DNA of 64,000 nucleotides from VXPQ01 sp965232485 (GCA_965232485.1 OZ246975.1:558001-622000), one strand, 5' to 3'. Positions 46,184-56,261 are shown, counted from the stretch's first letter. A program made the numbers and translations. Notes: a model not told the origin generated them from the letters alone.

Positions 46184-49102
46184 ATGACCACGACGAAATT
46201 CAAAAAAGTGCGGCTGCACAAGCTGGCGAGGGACATCAACGTTTCTATGGAGACGTTGAAGGATTACCTCCGGCAAAACGGTTATCCGGATGCGCTGACC
46301 GGGCCGGGGATCAATGCGGCCATCAAGGACGAAGCGGCCTACGACGCACTGATGAATGCGTTTGCCTCAGAACGGGAAACGGCGGAGCGCGTGCACAAGA
46401 AGCGGGCTCGACAGATTGCTTCGGAAGCGCCGCCGCCGTCTGAACCGGTCGCGCCGCCGGTGGAACCTGAACCGGAAGCGCCCGCCGCAGCGGGCGATGG
46501 AGCGGAGCCGTTGCCGGAAGCGGAACCTGTGCCTGTCGAATCCGCGGCGCCTGAGCCAGAGGATGCAGCAACAGAAAGCGCTCCCGCCGAAGAGGCCGTA
46601 GCCGCGGAAAAGGCAGCCGAACCGGTATCGGACGAAGAAGAACCCGCGGCGGCGGAAACGCCCGCAGAAGAAACGCCCGCAGAAGAAGCGCCTGCGGAAG
46701 CAACGGCGGCGGAGGAAGCGCCCGCCCCAATGCCGGAGCCTGCCGAAGCAAAGACGCCCGCCGAGGAGAAACCCGAACCGGAGCCCATTGCAGAAGAAGA
46801 CGTTCCTGCCAAGGAAGCGCCTGTCGAGAAGCCGCCGCCAGAACCATTGGCGGTAGAAGAAACCGGCGAAGAGGCGCCCCTCGAAACGCCGGGAGATGCT
46901 TTAGAGGATGCGCCGGACGCAGACCTCCTGGAAGAACCGATCAACGACGAGGAAGACCCCGAAGCCGAAACGCTTTCCGCAAAGCGCTACAAGCTGGCGG
47001 GAACCAAGGTGCTCGGCAAAATGGACCTTTCCGAAGTCAAGAAGGATGAGGCCTCCGGCAAGCGCAAACGAAAAAGAAAGCGCAAACGGAAGACCACTGC
47101 GCCTGCCGACGAGGAGCCCGCCGTGCAGGGATCGGACGGCCGCCAGACCGCCAAGCGCAAACGCCGCCGCAAAGGGACCGGCGTGGACGAAGAGGCCATT
47201 GAAGAAACCCTCCAGAAGACGCTTCGGGAAATCGAGCAGGGAGCGGGCGGCGCGCGACGTCAGCGGCGGCGCCGCAGGCGGGAACGTCATGCAGAACAGC
47301 GAGAGCAGGAAATCGAAGAGCAGCGAGAGCAGGAACAGGTGCTCCGGATCCCCGAATTCGTTTCGACGGGCGACCTTGCCGGGCTGATGAATATGCCGGT
47401 GAACGAAGTGATTCAGAAACTCTTCGAGTCAGGGATGATCGTGTCGATCAATCAGCGCCTTGACGCGGACACCATTTCGTTCGTAGCCGACGAGTACGAA
47501 TACGACGTCGAATTCATTACCGAATTCGGCATGGAAGACATTCGGCTGGAGAAAGACGATCCGGCGGCGCTGAAAGCGCGAGCGCCCATCGTAACCGTGA
47601 TGGGCCATGTGGATCATGGCAAAACCTCCCTTCTGGACTACATTCGAAACGCCAATGTCGTGGCGGGCGAAGCAGGCGGCATTACCCAGCATATCGGCGC
47701 CCACAAGGTGCATCTTCCGGATAGTCGGGACATCACGTTTCTGGATACCCCGGGGCACGAAGCGTTTACGGCGATGCGGGCCCGGGGCGCCAAGGTGACG
47801 GATGTCGTGGTGCTTGTGGTGGCTGCCGACGACGCCGTAATGCCCCAGACGATCGAGGCCATCAACCATGCCCGGGCCGCAGACGTCCCGGTCGTCGTCG
47901 CGATCAACAAGATAGACCGGGCGCAGGCGAACCCGGAAAGGGTAATGCAGCAGCTGGCCGACCAGAATTTGCTGGTCGAGCAATACGGCGGCAAGGTGCA
48001 GTGCGCACTGGTTTCCGCCCACACGGGAGAAGGCGTGAACGATTTGATGGACAAGATTCTGCTCGAGGCGGAAGTCATGGAACTCAAGGCCAACCCGGAT
48101 CGCAATGCGGACGGCGTGGTCATCGAATCGCGCCTGGAAAAGGGACGGGGCAATGTAGCGACGGTGCTTGTGCGCAACGGGACGCTCCGCCTCGGCGACT
48201 ACTTTATCGCCGGCCTGTACAACGGGCGCGTACGGGCCATGTTCGACGAGCGGGATCACCGGATAGAGGAGGTTGGTCCGTCTCAGCCTGCGATGGTGCT
48301 GGGGCTGAGCGGCTCGCCCGAAGCAGGGGATCAACTGGTGGGTCTGGACGAAGAAAAAGAAGCCCGGGATATTTCCCAGCGCCGCCAGCAGATTCGCCGG
48401 GAACAGTCCTTGCGGCAGAAGAAACATATTACGCTGGACGAGATTGGCCGCCGCCTCGCGCTTGGCGATTTCAAGGAGCTGAATATGATTATCAAGGCGG
48501 ATGTGGGCGGGTCGGTCGAAGCCCTGGAGGATTCCCTGCTCAAACTGAGCACGGACGAGGTGGCGCTCAATGTGATTCATAGCGGCGTAGGCGCCATCAC
48601 CGAAAGCGACGTCATGCTGGCTTCGGCGTCCGATGCGGTGATTATCGGATTTCAGGTGCGTCCGACGCCCGGCGCCCGGCTACTCGCCGAACGCGAAGAG
48701 ATCGACATTCGGACGTACTCGGTCATCTACGACGCCATCGAGGATATCCGGGACGCCCTCGAAGGCCTGTTGTCTCCCGAAGAAAAGGAAATCACGAAGG
48801 GCACGGTGGAAATACGAAACCTGTTCAAGGTGCCCAAAGCCGGCACCGTGGCGGGGTGCTATGTAATCGAAGGAAAAATCCGCCGCAACGATCATTTTCG
48901 GGTTATTCGCGAAGGCGTGGTGATTTACGAGGGGGAAATCGATTCGCTCCGGCGTTTCAAGGACGATGTGCGCGAAGTGCAAAGCGGCTACGAATGCGGT
49001 ATTTCTGTCCGGGGATACAACGACCTGAAGGTGGGAGACCAGATTGAGGGCTATGAGATCGTTGAAGAAAAACGTACGCTCGCGGCAGGATCGCCTGTAT
49101 AG
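46184..49102 (+). CDS. infB: Translation initiation factor IF-2
   Basis: A 972-residue GTPase that places initiator tRNA on the 30S subunit. After an IF2-N segment (KKVRLHKLARDINVSMETLKDYL, 8-31) comes an unusually long low-complexity region of Glu, Ala and Pro (about 80-280, AEEAPAEATAAEE-like runs), then a basic KRKRKRKRK patch and a second N-terminal module (about 390). The G domain carries GHVDHGKT (474-481), DTPGHEAF and NKIDRAQ, followed by domains II-IV including the fMet-tRNA-binding end (KVGDQIEGYEIVEEKR). The ATG at 46184 is preferred to a TTG two codons upstream. Confidence 0.96.
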   Translation: MTTTKFKKVRLHKLARDINVSMETLKDYLRQNGYPDALTGPGINAAIKDEAAYDALMNAFASERETAERVHKKRARQIASEAPPPSEPVAPPVEPEPEAPAAAGDGAEPLPEAEPVPVESAAPEPEDAATESAPAEEAVAAEKAAEPVSDEEEPAAAETPAEETPAEEAPAEATAAEEAPAPMPEPAEAKTPAEEKPEPEPIAEEDVPAKEAPVEKPPPEPLAVEETGEEAPLETPGDALEDAPDADLLEEPINDEEDPEAETLSAKRYKLAGTKVLGKMDLSEVKKDEASGKRKRKRKRKRKTTAPADEEPAVQGSDGRQTAKRKRRRKGTGVDEEAIEETLQKTLREIEQGAGGARRQRRRRRRERHAEQREQEIEEQREQEQVLRIPEFVSTGDLAGLMNMPVNEVIQKLFESGMIVSINQRLDADTISFVADEYEYDVEFITEFGMEDIRLEKDDPAALKARAPIVTVMGHVDHGKTSLLDYIRNANVVAGEAGGITQHIGAHKVHLPDSRDITFLDTPGHEAFTAMRARGAKVTDVVVLVVAADDAVMPQTIEAINHARAADVPVVVAINKIDRAQANPERVMQQLADQNLLVEQYGGKVQCALVSAHTGEGVNDLMDKILLEAEVMELKANPDRNADGVVIESRLEKGRGNVATVLVRNGTLRLGDYFIAGLYNGRVRAMFDERDHRIEEVGPSQPAMVLGLSGSPEAGDQLVGLDEEKEARDISQRRQQIRREQSLRQKKHITLDEIGRRLALGDFKELNMIIKADVGGSVEALEDSLLKLSTDEVALNVIHSGVGAITESDVMLASASDAVIIGFQVRPTPGARLLAEREEIDIRTYSVIYDAIEDIRDALEGLLSPEEKEITKGTVEIRNLFKVPKAGTVAGCYVIEGKIRRNDHFRVIREGVVIYEGEIDSLRRFKDDVREVQSGYECGISVRGYNDLKVGDQIEGYEIVEEKRTLAAGSPV

Positions 49103-49162
49103 ATGCGCCCGGCGCGATGCGCAAGGTTACGACATCGTCTCCTTACATTTCTGTGATGCGCC

Positions 49163-49540
49163 ATGAGCATTCGCACCGAACGCGTGGCCCGGCTGTTGCA
49201 ACGGGAAATCGCAAGCCTGCTGCAAACGGCCTTTTCGGAACGCATCCCCTGCATGTACGCGCTCACGAATGTGCGCGTAACGAAGGACCTGAGCATAGCG
49301 TATGTGGATATCAGCATCTACGAACAGGACATCGAAGCGCGCCGCGCCGCATTTCAGCATTTTACAGACCTGAAAACAGAGATTCGAGCCGCCCTGGCCC
49401 GACGCATTCGGCATCAGTTGCGGGCGGTCCCGGATATTCGTTTTTTTCTGGACGAAGGCCTGCACGCCTCAAAGCGCATGGACGATATTTTCGACCGGAT
49501 ACGGGCCGAACGGGAAAGCCGGGAAGCCGGTTTGCAATGA
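49163..49540 (+). CDS. rbfA: 30S ribosome-binding factor A
   Basis: A 125-residue cold-linked 30S maturation factor with a KH-like fold. Family sequence: SIRTERVARLLQREIASLLQTAFSE, SIAYVDISIYEQDIE, IRAALARRIRHQLRAVPDIRFFLDEGLHASKRMDDIFDRI. The last part, with DEG..AS.RMD.IFDRI, is diagnostic. It is placed between infB and truB as usual, and shares ATGA with truB. Confidence 0.93.
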   Translation: MSIRTERVARLLQREIASLLQTAFSERIPCMYALTNVRVTKDLSIAYVDISIYEQDIEARRAAFQHFTDLKTEIRAALARRIRHQLRAVPDIRFFLDEGLHASKRMDDIFDRIRAERESREAGLQ

Positions 49541-50271
49541 CACAGACCTTTATTCGGGACCTCGATATCGAAACGGTCTATTACCCGGCGCCGACCTTGC
49601 CGGAAAACTTCGAGCGGGCGGCGCTCCCGCTGGACAAACCCCAGGGCTGGTCCTCCTTCGACGTAATTCGCGCGCTGCGACCCTTGCTCGGCGTACGCAA
49701 GGCGGGCCATGCCGGAACGCTCGATCCGCTTGCCACCGGGCTGTTGATGATCCTGACGGGCCAGGCGACGCGGCTGATGGAAAAATTCATGGAGCTGCCC
49801 AAGGCCTACGAGGCCACGATGCGGCTTGGCGAAACCACCGACACCTACGACGCCGACGGCAAGGTGACCGAGCGGCGCGATCCGTCGAACATCCGGGACG
49901 AAGACCTGCTTCATGCGCGCGATCGCTTCCTGGGCGTTATCGAGCAAGTAACCCCTGCCTGGTCCGCCGTCAAGCAGGGGGGCGAACGCCTGTATCGCAA
50001 AATGCGCCGGGGCGAAGCCGTCGTCCCGCCGCGCCGCATTGTCACCGTCCGGTCGTTCGATATCCTGGAGCGCAAGGGCGCGGATGTTTCTTTTTCGGTC
50101 GAATGTTCACGGGGAACCTATATTCGCAGTCTTGCGCATGAATTCGGGCAGGCGCTGGGCGTTGGCGCGCATATCGCGCAGCTGCGCCGCACCCGAATCG
50201 GCGGCTTCTCCGCGGACGACGCCTGGACCGTGGACGCCCTTCGGACAACAATCCGGGAGCGGCTCGCATGA
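49537..50271 (+). CDS. truB: tRNA pseudouridine-55 synthase
   Basis: Makes the T-loop pseudouridine in all tRNAs. The 244-residue product carries the catalytic Asp63 in GHAGTLDPLATGLL, PLDKPQGWSSFDVIRALR before it, KAYEATMRLGETTDTYDADG, PAWSAVKQGGERLYRKMRRGE and CSRGTYIRSLAHEFGQALG. The ATG at 49537 overlaps the rbfA stop as ATGA. It in turn overlaps ribF by ATGA. A C-terminal PUA-like part is short or absent, consistent with the length. Confidence 0.95.
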   Translation: MTQTFIRDLDIETVYYPAPTLPENFERAALPLDKPQGWSSFDVIRALRPLLGVRKAGHAGTLDPLATGLLMILTGQATRLMEKFMELPKAYEATMRLGETTDTYDADGKVTERRDPSNIRDEDLLHARDRFLGVIEQVTPAWSAVKQGGERLYRKMRRGEAVVPPRRIVTVRSFDILERKGADVSFSVECSRGTYIRSLAHEFGQALGVGAHIAQLRRTRIGGFSADDAWTVDALRTTIRERLA

Positions 50272-51209
50272 AACGACTGCATGGACTCGATCAGGTCCGC
50301 AAGGACAGGGCCTCCGTGCTTACCGTAGGCACGTTCGATGGGGTGCACCTGGGCCACCAGGCTATTTTGCAGTACTTGCGGGAACGCGCCCGGGCGCGAG
50401 AGGGAATCAGCACCGTGCTGAGTTTTCATCCGCACCCCCGGGAAATCGTGGAAGGAACGCCGTTGCCGCTCCTGACCACAATCGAAGAGCGGGCGGACCT
50501 GATGGCGGCCGCGGGCCTGGAGCAATTGATCGTGCTGCCCTTTACGAAGGAATTTTCCCGCCTGTCTGCAGAAGCGTTCGTGGAGAATGTGCTGGTTCGG
50601 GGCATTGGCGCGCGAAAAATCGTGATTGGCTACGATCACGCCTTCGGACGGGATCGGCGAGGCAATGCGGACCTGCTGCGGACGCTGGGAGCGAGGCATG
50701 GCTTTACGGTGGATATGGCGCCGGCCCGGATCGTAGCGGAACAAGCCGTTTCTTCCCGAAAGATCAGGCAATTCCTCGAAGAAGCCGGAGACGTAGCGGC
50801 CGCCGCAACCATGCTTGGCCGGCCCTATGGCCTCGAAGGGAAAGTGGTTCGGGGCGCAGGCCGGGGCCGGGACATCGGCTTCCCGACGGCGAATATAGAA
50901 GTAACGCATCCGCGCAAGGCGATTCCCGCCCAGGGCGTATACGCCGTGCGGGTGCGCCGCGCGGCGAAAAACCGGGATACGGCCCTGATGGGCATGATGA
51001 ACATCGGCGTGCGGCCTACGTTCGAAGGCGCGCGGCGGACGCTTGAAGTGCACCTGCTGGACCTGGACGAGGACCTGTACGATGAAATTCTTCGCGTGGA
51101 ATTCGTCTCCAGAATGCGCGGCGAACGACGTTTTGGCTCAAAAAACGAACTGGCGAGGCAACTTTCGGAAGACAAAGTGCGTAGCAGGGAGATACTTGAG
51201 GGAAGCTGA
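50268..51209 (+). CDS. ribF: Bifunctional riboflavin kinase/FAD synthetase
   Basis: A 313-residue enzyme that phosphorylates riboflavin to FMN and adenylates it to FAD. The N-terminal nucleotidyltransferase half contains LTVGTFDGVHLGHQAILQYL with the HIGH-like HLGH, VLSFHPHPREI and IVIGYDHAFGRDRRG. The C-terminal kinase half contains VVRGAGRGRDIGFPTANIEV (the GxPTAN motif), GVYAVRVR and MMNIGVRPTF. Its position between truB and rpsO is typical. ATGA overlap with truB. Confidence 0.96.
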   Translation: MKRLHGLDQVRKDRASVLTVGTFDGVHLGHQAILQYLRERARAREGISTVLSFHPHPREIVEGTPLPLLTTIEERADLMAAAGLEQLIVLPFTKEFSRLSAEAFVENVLVRGIGARKIVIGYDHAFGRDRRGNADLLRTLGARHGFTVDMAPARIVAEQAVSSRKIRQFLEEAGDVAAAATMLGRPYGLEGKVVRGAGRGRDIGFPTANIEVTHPRKAIPAQGVYAVRVRRAAKNRDTALMGMMNIGVRPTFEGARRTLEVHLLDLDEDLYDEILRVEFVSRMRGERRFGSKNELARQLSEDKVRSREILEGS

Positions 51210-51293
51210 CGCAGCGTCCCTTGTTTGTACGCCTTCCCGCTGGGCAGGCGTTCTTCTTTACGATGGCATAATCTAAAGAGGATAGAACACGCC

Positions 51294-51560
51294 ATGATTA
51301 CGACAGAACAGAAAAAAACGTTGGTCGGGACGTATGGCGAATCGGCTGACGATACCGGCGCCCCGGAAGTCCAGATTGCGATCTTCACGCATCGCATCAA
51401 CGAACTGAACGGACACCTCAAGCTTCATCCGGGGGATCACTCTACGCGAAGAGGCTTGCTGAAACTCGTAGGAAAACGGCGCCGCTTGCTCAATTATCTG
51501 ATGGACCGGGATATAGAACGCTATCGTTCTATCATTAAGAAATTGGGTATTCGCAAGTAA
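51294..51560 (+). CDS. rpsO: 30S ribosomal protein S15
   Basis: An 88-residue primary 16S rRNA-binding protein of the platform. Family sequence TGAPEVQIAIFTHRINELNGHLKLHPGDHSTRRGLLKLVGKRRRLLNYL (middle) and the end IERYRSIIKKLGIRK are near-standard. The start is MITTEQKKTLVGTYG. It lies upstream of pnp, the usual rpsO-pnp pair, in which the transcript between them is often cleaved by RNase III; the 187-base gap shows only T- and purine-rich patches that I cannot call as a site. Confidence 0.96.
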   Translation: MITTEQKKTLVGTYGESADDTGAPEVQIAIFTHRINELNGHLKLHPGDHSTRRGLLKLVGKRRRLLNYLMDRDIERYRSIIKKLGIRK

Positions 51561-51747
51561 CGCGTACGCCCGGTCAACCGCATTTCTCCAATGGACATGA
51601 GCCAAAGTATGCGCCGCATGCGTTTTTCACGCGCGGGCGACGCTTTTGGCGCCGGACGGCAGAGAGACTGAGTACGCAAGAAAACCGATTCCTGCGCAGG
51701 CAAACGACGCGCAGGCCATTGCACGAAAACGAGGACAAAGAAAAAAA

Positions 51748-54039
51748 ATGACAACCTATACCCATAAAGAAATCGAGCTGGCGCCGGGCAAAACCCTCTC
51801 GCTGGAGACGGGCCGCCTTGCGCGGCAGGCAGGCGGGTCGGCCGTGGTTCGGCTGGGCGACACCATGGTGTTGTGCACCGCCGTGATTTCTAACGAGGTG
51901 CGCGAGGGGCAGAGTTTTTTCCCCCTTACCGTAGAGTATCGCGAAAAATTTTCGGCGGGCGGAAAGATTCCAGGCGGATTCATTAAACGGGAAGGCCGCC
52001 CAACGGACAAGGAAATTTTGTCGTCGCGGCTGGTGGACCGATCGCTTCGCCCTCTGTTCCCGGATGGCTTTTTGCATGAGACGCAAATCATTGCGTACGT
52101 GATTTCCGCCGACGAGCAGCATAACGCCGACGTGCTTGCGGGCGTGGGCGCTTCCGCAGCGCTGATGCTTGCCGGAGCCCCGTTCGACGGCCCCATCGCA
52201 GAGGTGCGCGTGGCGCGCGTCGACGAGGGGTTTGTCGTCAACCCGACGATTGAGGAAACGGCGGAGAGCGACATGGATATCGTCGTGGCGGGCAAGGAGG
52301 ACGCCATCGTGATGGTCGAAGGGGAGATGCGCGAGGTAGACGAGGAAGAGATGCTGGAAGCGCTGGACGTAGCGCACGCGGCGATTCGCAAATTGTGCGC
52401 CCTGCAGCATGAGCTGGTGAATGAAGCGGGCGCCGCGGAACCGTTCGAGCCGCAACTCGCGACGCTGCCCGAGGGCGTTCTGGAGAAAGTTTCGGAGGCC
52501 GTCGGCAGCCGAATCGACGACCACCTTCGCACGCCGTACGAAAAGGGGGCGTTCTATGGAGGACTGGACCAAATCAGGAATGATGTGGCGACGGAGTTGC
52601 TTGGCGAAGACGGCGCCGACGCCACGCCCGAAGGATTCGCTGCGGGACACATACGCGAGGCGGTTCGTACGCTTGAGCGGCAAGCCATGCGGACCATGAT
52701 TCTGAACGAAGGCCGCCGCATCGACGGACGTACGCTGAACGAAGTGCGCGCAATATCGACGGCCACGGGCTACTTGCCGCGCGTACACGGCTCGGCGGTT
52801 TTCACCCGCGGCGAAACACAGGTGCTTGCCTCCATCACGCTCGGGACAGGGCGGGACGTGCAGGCAGTGGATCAAATCTTTTCCACGGAGGACAAGCGAT
52901 TTTATCTGCATTATAACTTTCCCCCATTTTGCACGGGGGAGGCGAAATTCATTCGCGGCGCCAGCCGCCGGGAAATAGGCCACGGCATGCTTGCCGAGCG
53001 GGCGTTGCAGGACATGCTTCCCTCGCTGGAAGAATTTCCCTATACCATCCGCGTGAATGCCGATGTGCTTGAGTCGAACGGTTCCTCCTCCATGGCGTCC
53101 GTATGCTCGGGGTCCATGGCGCTGATGGATGCAGGCGTTCCAGTGCGCAAGCCGGTGGCGGGAATCGCCATGGGGCTTATCAGCGAAAATGGGCGCACGG
53201 CGGTGCTCACCGATATCCTCGGCACAGAAGATCATCTGGGGGATATGGATTTCAAACTGACGGGTACGCGCGACGGCGTGACGGCCTGTCAAATGGATAT
53301 CAAGATTGCAGGGCTTTCCCGGGACGTGCTGCGGCAGGCGCTGGAGCAGGCTCGGGACGCGCGGCGGCATATTCTGGACATTATGGACCAGGAGATCGGC
53401 GAAGCACGGAATGATTTGTCTCCCTATGCGCCTCGGCTTACGCAGATTGCCGTGGACGGAGAGTTTATCGGCGCCATCATTGGGCCCGGCGGAAAGGTTA
53501 TCCAGGGCATGCAGCGCGATACGAACACGTCGATCGAAATCGAGGACAAGGACGGAAAGGGCCTCGTAACGATCTCCGCCACCAACCAGGAAGACGCCCA
53601 GGCGGCCATTGACCTGATCAAAGGCATTGTGACGGTGCCAGAGCCGGGCGACACGTACGAAGGAACGGTAAAAAGCATTCTTGCCTTCGGCGCCATCATC
53701 GAGATTCTGCCGGGCAAGGAAGGGTTGCTCCATATCTCCGAACTGGACCATGGATATGTCGAAAACGTGGAGGACTATTTCCAGGTTGGCGACAAGGTCA
53801 AGGTCGAACTCGTTGAGATTCGCGACGACGGAAAACTTCGCCTGAGCCGCAAGTCGTTCTTGCCGCCGAGAGAAGACGGGCAGGAAGAACGGCCCCGCCG
53901 CGCTCAGCATTCGCGCAGCGGCGGCGGCGGCTCCCGGCGCGACGGTCGGGGAGGCGGATCCTATCGGGAGCGCGACGGACGCGGAGGTCGCGACGGACGC
54001 GATGGCCGAGGCGGACATCGGAAGCACAGGCCTCGTTAA
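51748..54039 (+). CDS. pnp: Polynucleotide phosphorylase
   Basis: A 763-residue 3'-to-5' phosphorolytic exoribonuclease. Two RNase PH domains (the first with AGGKIPGGFIKREGRPTDKEIL, the second with NFPPFCTGEAKFIRGASRREIGHGMLAERAL) surround the PNPase helical domain. Then a KH domain (IGAIIGPGGKVIQGMQRDT) and an S1 domain (YEGTVKSILAFGAIIEILPGKEGLLHISEL). An Arg/Gly/Asp-rich tail (GGGGSRRDGRGGG) of about 60 residues follows, a possible RNA-binding extension. Start MTTYTHKEIEL, directly after an A-run and a GAGGA sequence. Confidence 0.96.
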   Translation: MTTYTHKEIELAPGKTLSLETGRLARQAGGSAVVRLGDTMVLCTAVISNEVREGQSFFPLTVEYREKFSAGGKIPGGFIKREGRPTDKEILSSRLVDRSLRPLFPDGFLHETQIIAYVISADEQHNADVLAGVGASAALMLAGAPFDGPIAEVRVARVDEGFVVNPTIEETAESDMDIVVAGKEDAIVMVEGEMREVDEEEMLEALDVAHAAIRKLCALQHELVNEAGAAEPFEPQLATLPEGVLEKVSEAVGSRIDDHLRTPYEKGAFYGGLDQIRNDVATELLGEDGADATPEGFAAGHIREAVRTLERQAMRTMILNEGRRIDGRTLNEVRAISTATGYLPRVHGSAVFTRGETQVLASITLGTGRDVQAVDQIFSTEDKRFYLHYNFPPFCTGEAKFIRGASRREIGHGMLAERALQDMLPSLEEFPYTIRVNADVLESNGSSSMASVCSGSMALMDAGVPVRKPVAGIAMGLISENGRTAVLTDILGTEDHLGDMDFKLTGTRDGVTACQMDIKIAGLSRDVLRQALEQARDARRHILDIMDQEIGEARNDLSPYAPRLTQIAVDGEFIGAIIGPGGKVIQGMQRDTNTSIEIEDKDGKGLVTISATNQEDAQAAIDLIKGIVTVPEPGDTYEGTVKSILAFGAIIEILPGKEGLLHISELDHGYVENVEDYFQVGDKVKVELVEIRDDGKLRLSRKSFLPPREDGQEERPRRAQHSRSGGGGSRRDGRGGGSYRERDGRGGRDGRDGRGGHRKHRPR

Positions 54040-54054
54040 GGATACGGATACGTC

Positions 54055-55317
54055 ATGAAACACGCGGGAAACGGCATATCGCCGTGTTTCCGGAAAACCA
54101 CGCTGCCGAACGGCGTTCGGGTGCTTTCGGAGCGCATTCCGTCGGTTCGCTCTGTTTCGGTGGGCCTATGGATCGCGGCGGGTAGCCGGGACGAACGCGA
54201 TGCGGAGCACGGCGTCAGCCATTTCCTTGAACATATGGCGTTCAAGGGCACGAAGAAGCGGCGCATGCACCATATCGCGCGCCGCATGGAATCCGTGGGC
54301 GGCTACCTGAATGCGTTTACGGGCAAGGAATACACCTGCTACTATGCGCGCGCCCTGGACGAGCACCTTGCCCGGGCGATCGATACGCTGTGCGACATGG
54401 TGCGCTTTCCGACACTCCCCGAAAAGGAGATAGAAAAGGAAAAGGGGGTCATTCTCGAAGAAATAAAAATGTACGAGGATACCCCGGAAGAACTCGTGTT
54501 CGACCGGTTCGAATCCGTCGTGTACGAAGGCCATGCGCTCGGCGCTCCCGTGATCGGGTATCCCGAAACGGTGCTATCGTTCGACCGGGCCATGTTGCGC
54601 GGCTATATGGAAAATCACTATGCGCCGAATCGCATGGCGCTGGTCGTGGCGGGCAACGCGAAGCACGACGACATTGTGCGCCTTGCCGAAAAGATGCTTG
54701 GGGATATTCCAGAAGCCGACCGCCCGATTCGGCGCACGCCCGCCAACGGCTACGCACCCCGAAATTTCGTGGAAGCCCGCCCCGTTCAGCAGGCGCATTT
54801 CGTGCTGGGCGCGCGCGGGTTGAGCGTAACCGATGCGGACCGGGTAGCGTTCAGCGTAGTAAATACGTTGCTGGGCGGAGGAATGTCCAGCCGGCTCAAT
54901 CAGAATGTGCGGGAAAAATACGGCTTTTGCTACAGCATCGGATCGTTCGCGAATATGCACTCGGATTCGGGCGATTTCGGGGTGTACGCCGCGACGGATA
55001 TAAGCAAGATGAAACGCGTGCAAGCCTTGATTCGGAAGGAATTTCGGCATTTTACCGATGTTCCTGTCGGGCGGCGAACGCTGAACGAGGCCAAAAATCA
55101 GGTCCGCGGCGCCCTCATGCTTGGCCTGGAAGGCATGAGCAACCGCATGATGAGCATCGGACGGCAGGAATTGTATTTCGGACGGCACCTGACCCTTGAC
55201 GAAATCAACGATGCGATCGGGCGGGTTACCGTCGAAGACATACAGCGGGTAGCGACCATGCTTTTTCGGGAAGACCAGCTTTCCACCGCTGCGCTTTTGC
55301 CAGAAGGGAAGGCATGA
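54055..55317 (+). CDS. M16 family zinc peptidase (processing peptidase-like)
   Basis: A 420-residue pitrilysin-family peptidase of the short, single-half type, similar to the mitochondrial processing peptidase beta chain. The inverted zinc motif HFLEH is at 56-60 (GVSHFLEHMAFKGT), with the downstream glutamate in EKEKGVILEEIKMYED. LGGGMSSRLNQNVREKYGFCYSI is the family second landmark. Next to pnp this gene is commonly found in this position. Physiological substrate unknown. It shares ATGA with the next gene. Confidence 0.92.
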   Translation: MKHAGNGISPCFRKTTLPNGVRVLSERIPSVRSVSVGLWIAAGSRDERDAEHGVSHFLEHMAFKGTKKRRMHHIARRMESVGGYLNAFTGKEYTCYYARALDEHLARAIDTLCDMVRFPTLPEKEIEKEKGVILEEIKMYEDTPEELVFDRFESVVYEGHALGAPVIGYPETVLSFDRAMLRGYMENHYAPNRMALVVAGNAKHDDIVRLAEKMLGDIPEADRPIRRTPANGYAPRNFVEARPVQQAHFVLGARGLSVTDADRVAFSVVNTLLGGGMSSRLNQNVREKYGFCYSIGSFANMHSDSGDFGVYAATDISKMKRVQALIRKEFRHFTDVPVGRRTLNEAKNQVRGALMLGLEGMSNRMMSIGRQELYFGRHLTLDEINDAIGRVTVEDIQRVATMLFREDQLSTAALLPEGKA

Positions 55318-56240
55318 AAATACTGGTTTCCGGCGGCGCCGGCTTCATAGCGTCTCATGTAAGCGAGGCCCTGCTTTCGGAGGGCCACGATGTGCATATT
55401 CTCGACGATTTGTCCGGAGGACGCCGGGAAAACATTCCGGAGGGCGCCGTTTTTCATGAAATGGACATTCGATCCCGCGAAGCGGCGGCCTGCATGATGG
55501 AGCAGGGTTTCGAGGCGTTCGTGCACCATGCCGCGCAAATGGATGTGCGCAAATCCGTGGCGGATCCGTCCTTCGACGCGACCGTCAATATTCTCGGCTT
55601 GCTGAATGTCATGGAGGCCGGTCGTCGGGCGGGACTGAAGAAAGTCGTTTTCGCCTCGACGGGCGGGGCCATTTACGGGGAACCCGACTATGCCCCGCAG
55701 GACGAACGGCACGCCACGCGGCCCCTGTCCCCGTACGGCGTCGCCAAACTGTGCTCGGAACGCTACCTCGATTATTACCGAAATCAGTATGGCATACCCT
55801 TTGTCGCCCTTCGCTACGGGAACGTGTACGGCCCCCGGCAGAATCCCCACGGAGAGGCCGGGGTTATTGCGATTTTTGCGCAACGCATGTTGCGGGGCGA
55901 ACAGCCCGTCGTCTACGGAGACGGTTTGCAGACGCGGGATTATGTGTATGTGGGCGATGTGGCGCAGGCCAACCTGAAGGCGCTCCGCTACGACGGATCA
56001 GGCGTATTCAATATTGGCACGGCGACAGAAACCAGCGTAAACGATCTTTTCGATACCTTACGGGATCGGATGGCGCCGAAGCTGGCGCGACGCCATGAAG
56101 CGGAACGGCCTGGCGAACAGCGCCGGAGCGTGCTGGGTTTCGACCTTGCCCGCAAAGAACTCGGCTGGGTTCCTCGCATGGCCCTTGCACAGGGACTGGA
56201 GGAAACGGCAACCTGGTTCGGAAAACACATTAATTATTGA
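55314..56240 (+). CDS. NAD-dependent epimerase/dehydratase (UDP-sugar epimerase-like)
   Basis: A 308-residue extended SDR. GGAGFIASHVSEALL (7-21) is the NAD site, VHILDDLSGG the acidic loop, VHHAAQMDV, VFASTGGAIYGEPDYAPQ and SPYGVAKLCSERYLDYY (catalytic Tyr/Lys) the active site, and YGNVYGPRQNPHGEAGV the sugar-binding part. Relatives include UDP-glucose 4-epimerase, and the DVRKSVADPSFDATVNILG start of the second half fits that, but specificity cannot be fixed. Coupled by ATGA to the M16 peptidase gene. Confidence 0.9.
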   Translation: MKILVSGGAGFIASHVSEALLSEGHDVHILDDLSGGRRENIPEGAVFHEMDIRSREAAACMMEQGFEAFVHHAAQMDVRKSVADPSFDATVNILGLLNVMEAGRRAGLKKVVFASTGGAIYGEPDYAPQDERHATRPLSPYGVAKLCSERYLDYYRNQYGIPFVALRYGNVYGPRQNPHGEAGVIAIFAQRMLRGEQPVVYGDGLQTRDYVYVGDVAQANLKALRYDGSGVFNIGTATETSVNDLFDTLRDRMAPKLARRHEAERPGEQRRSVLGFDLARKELGWVPRMALAQGLEETATWFGKHINY

Positions 56241-56261
56241 CACTTTTTCCTTGCAGCACAA

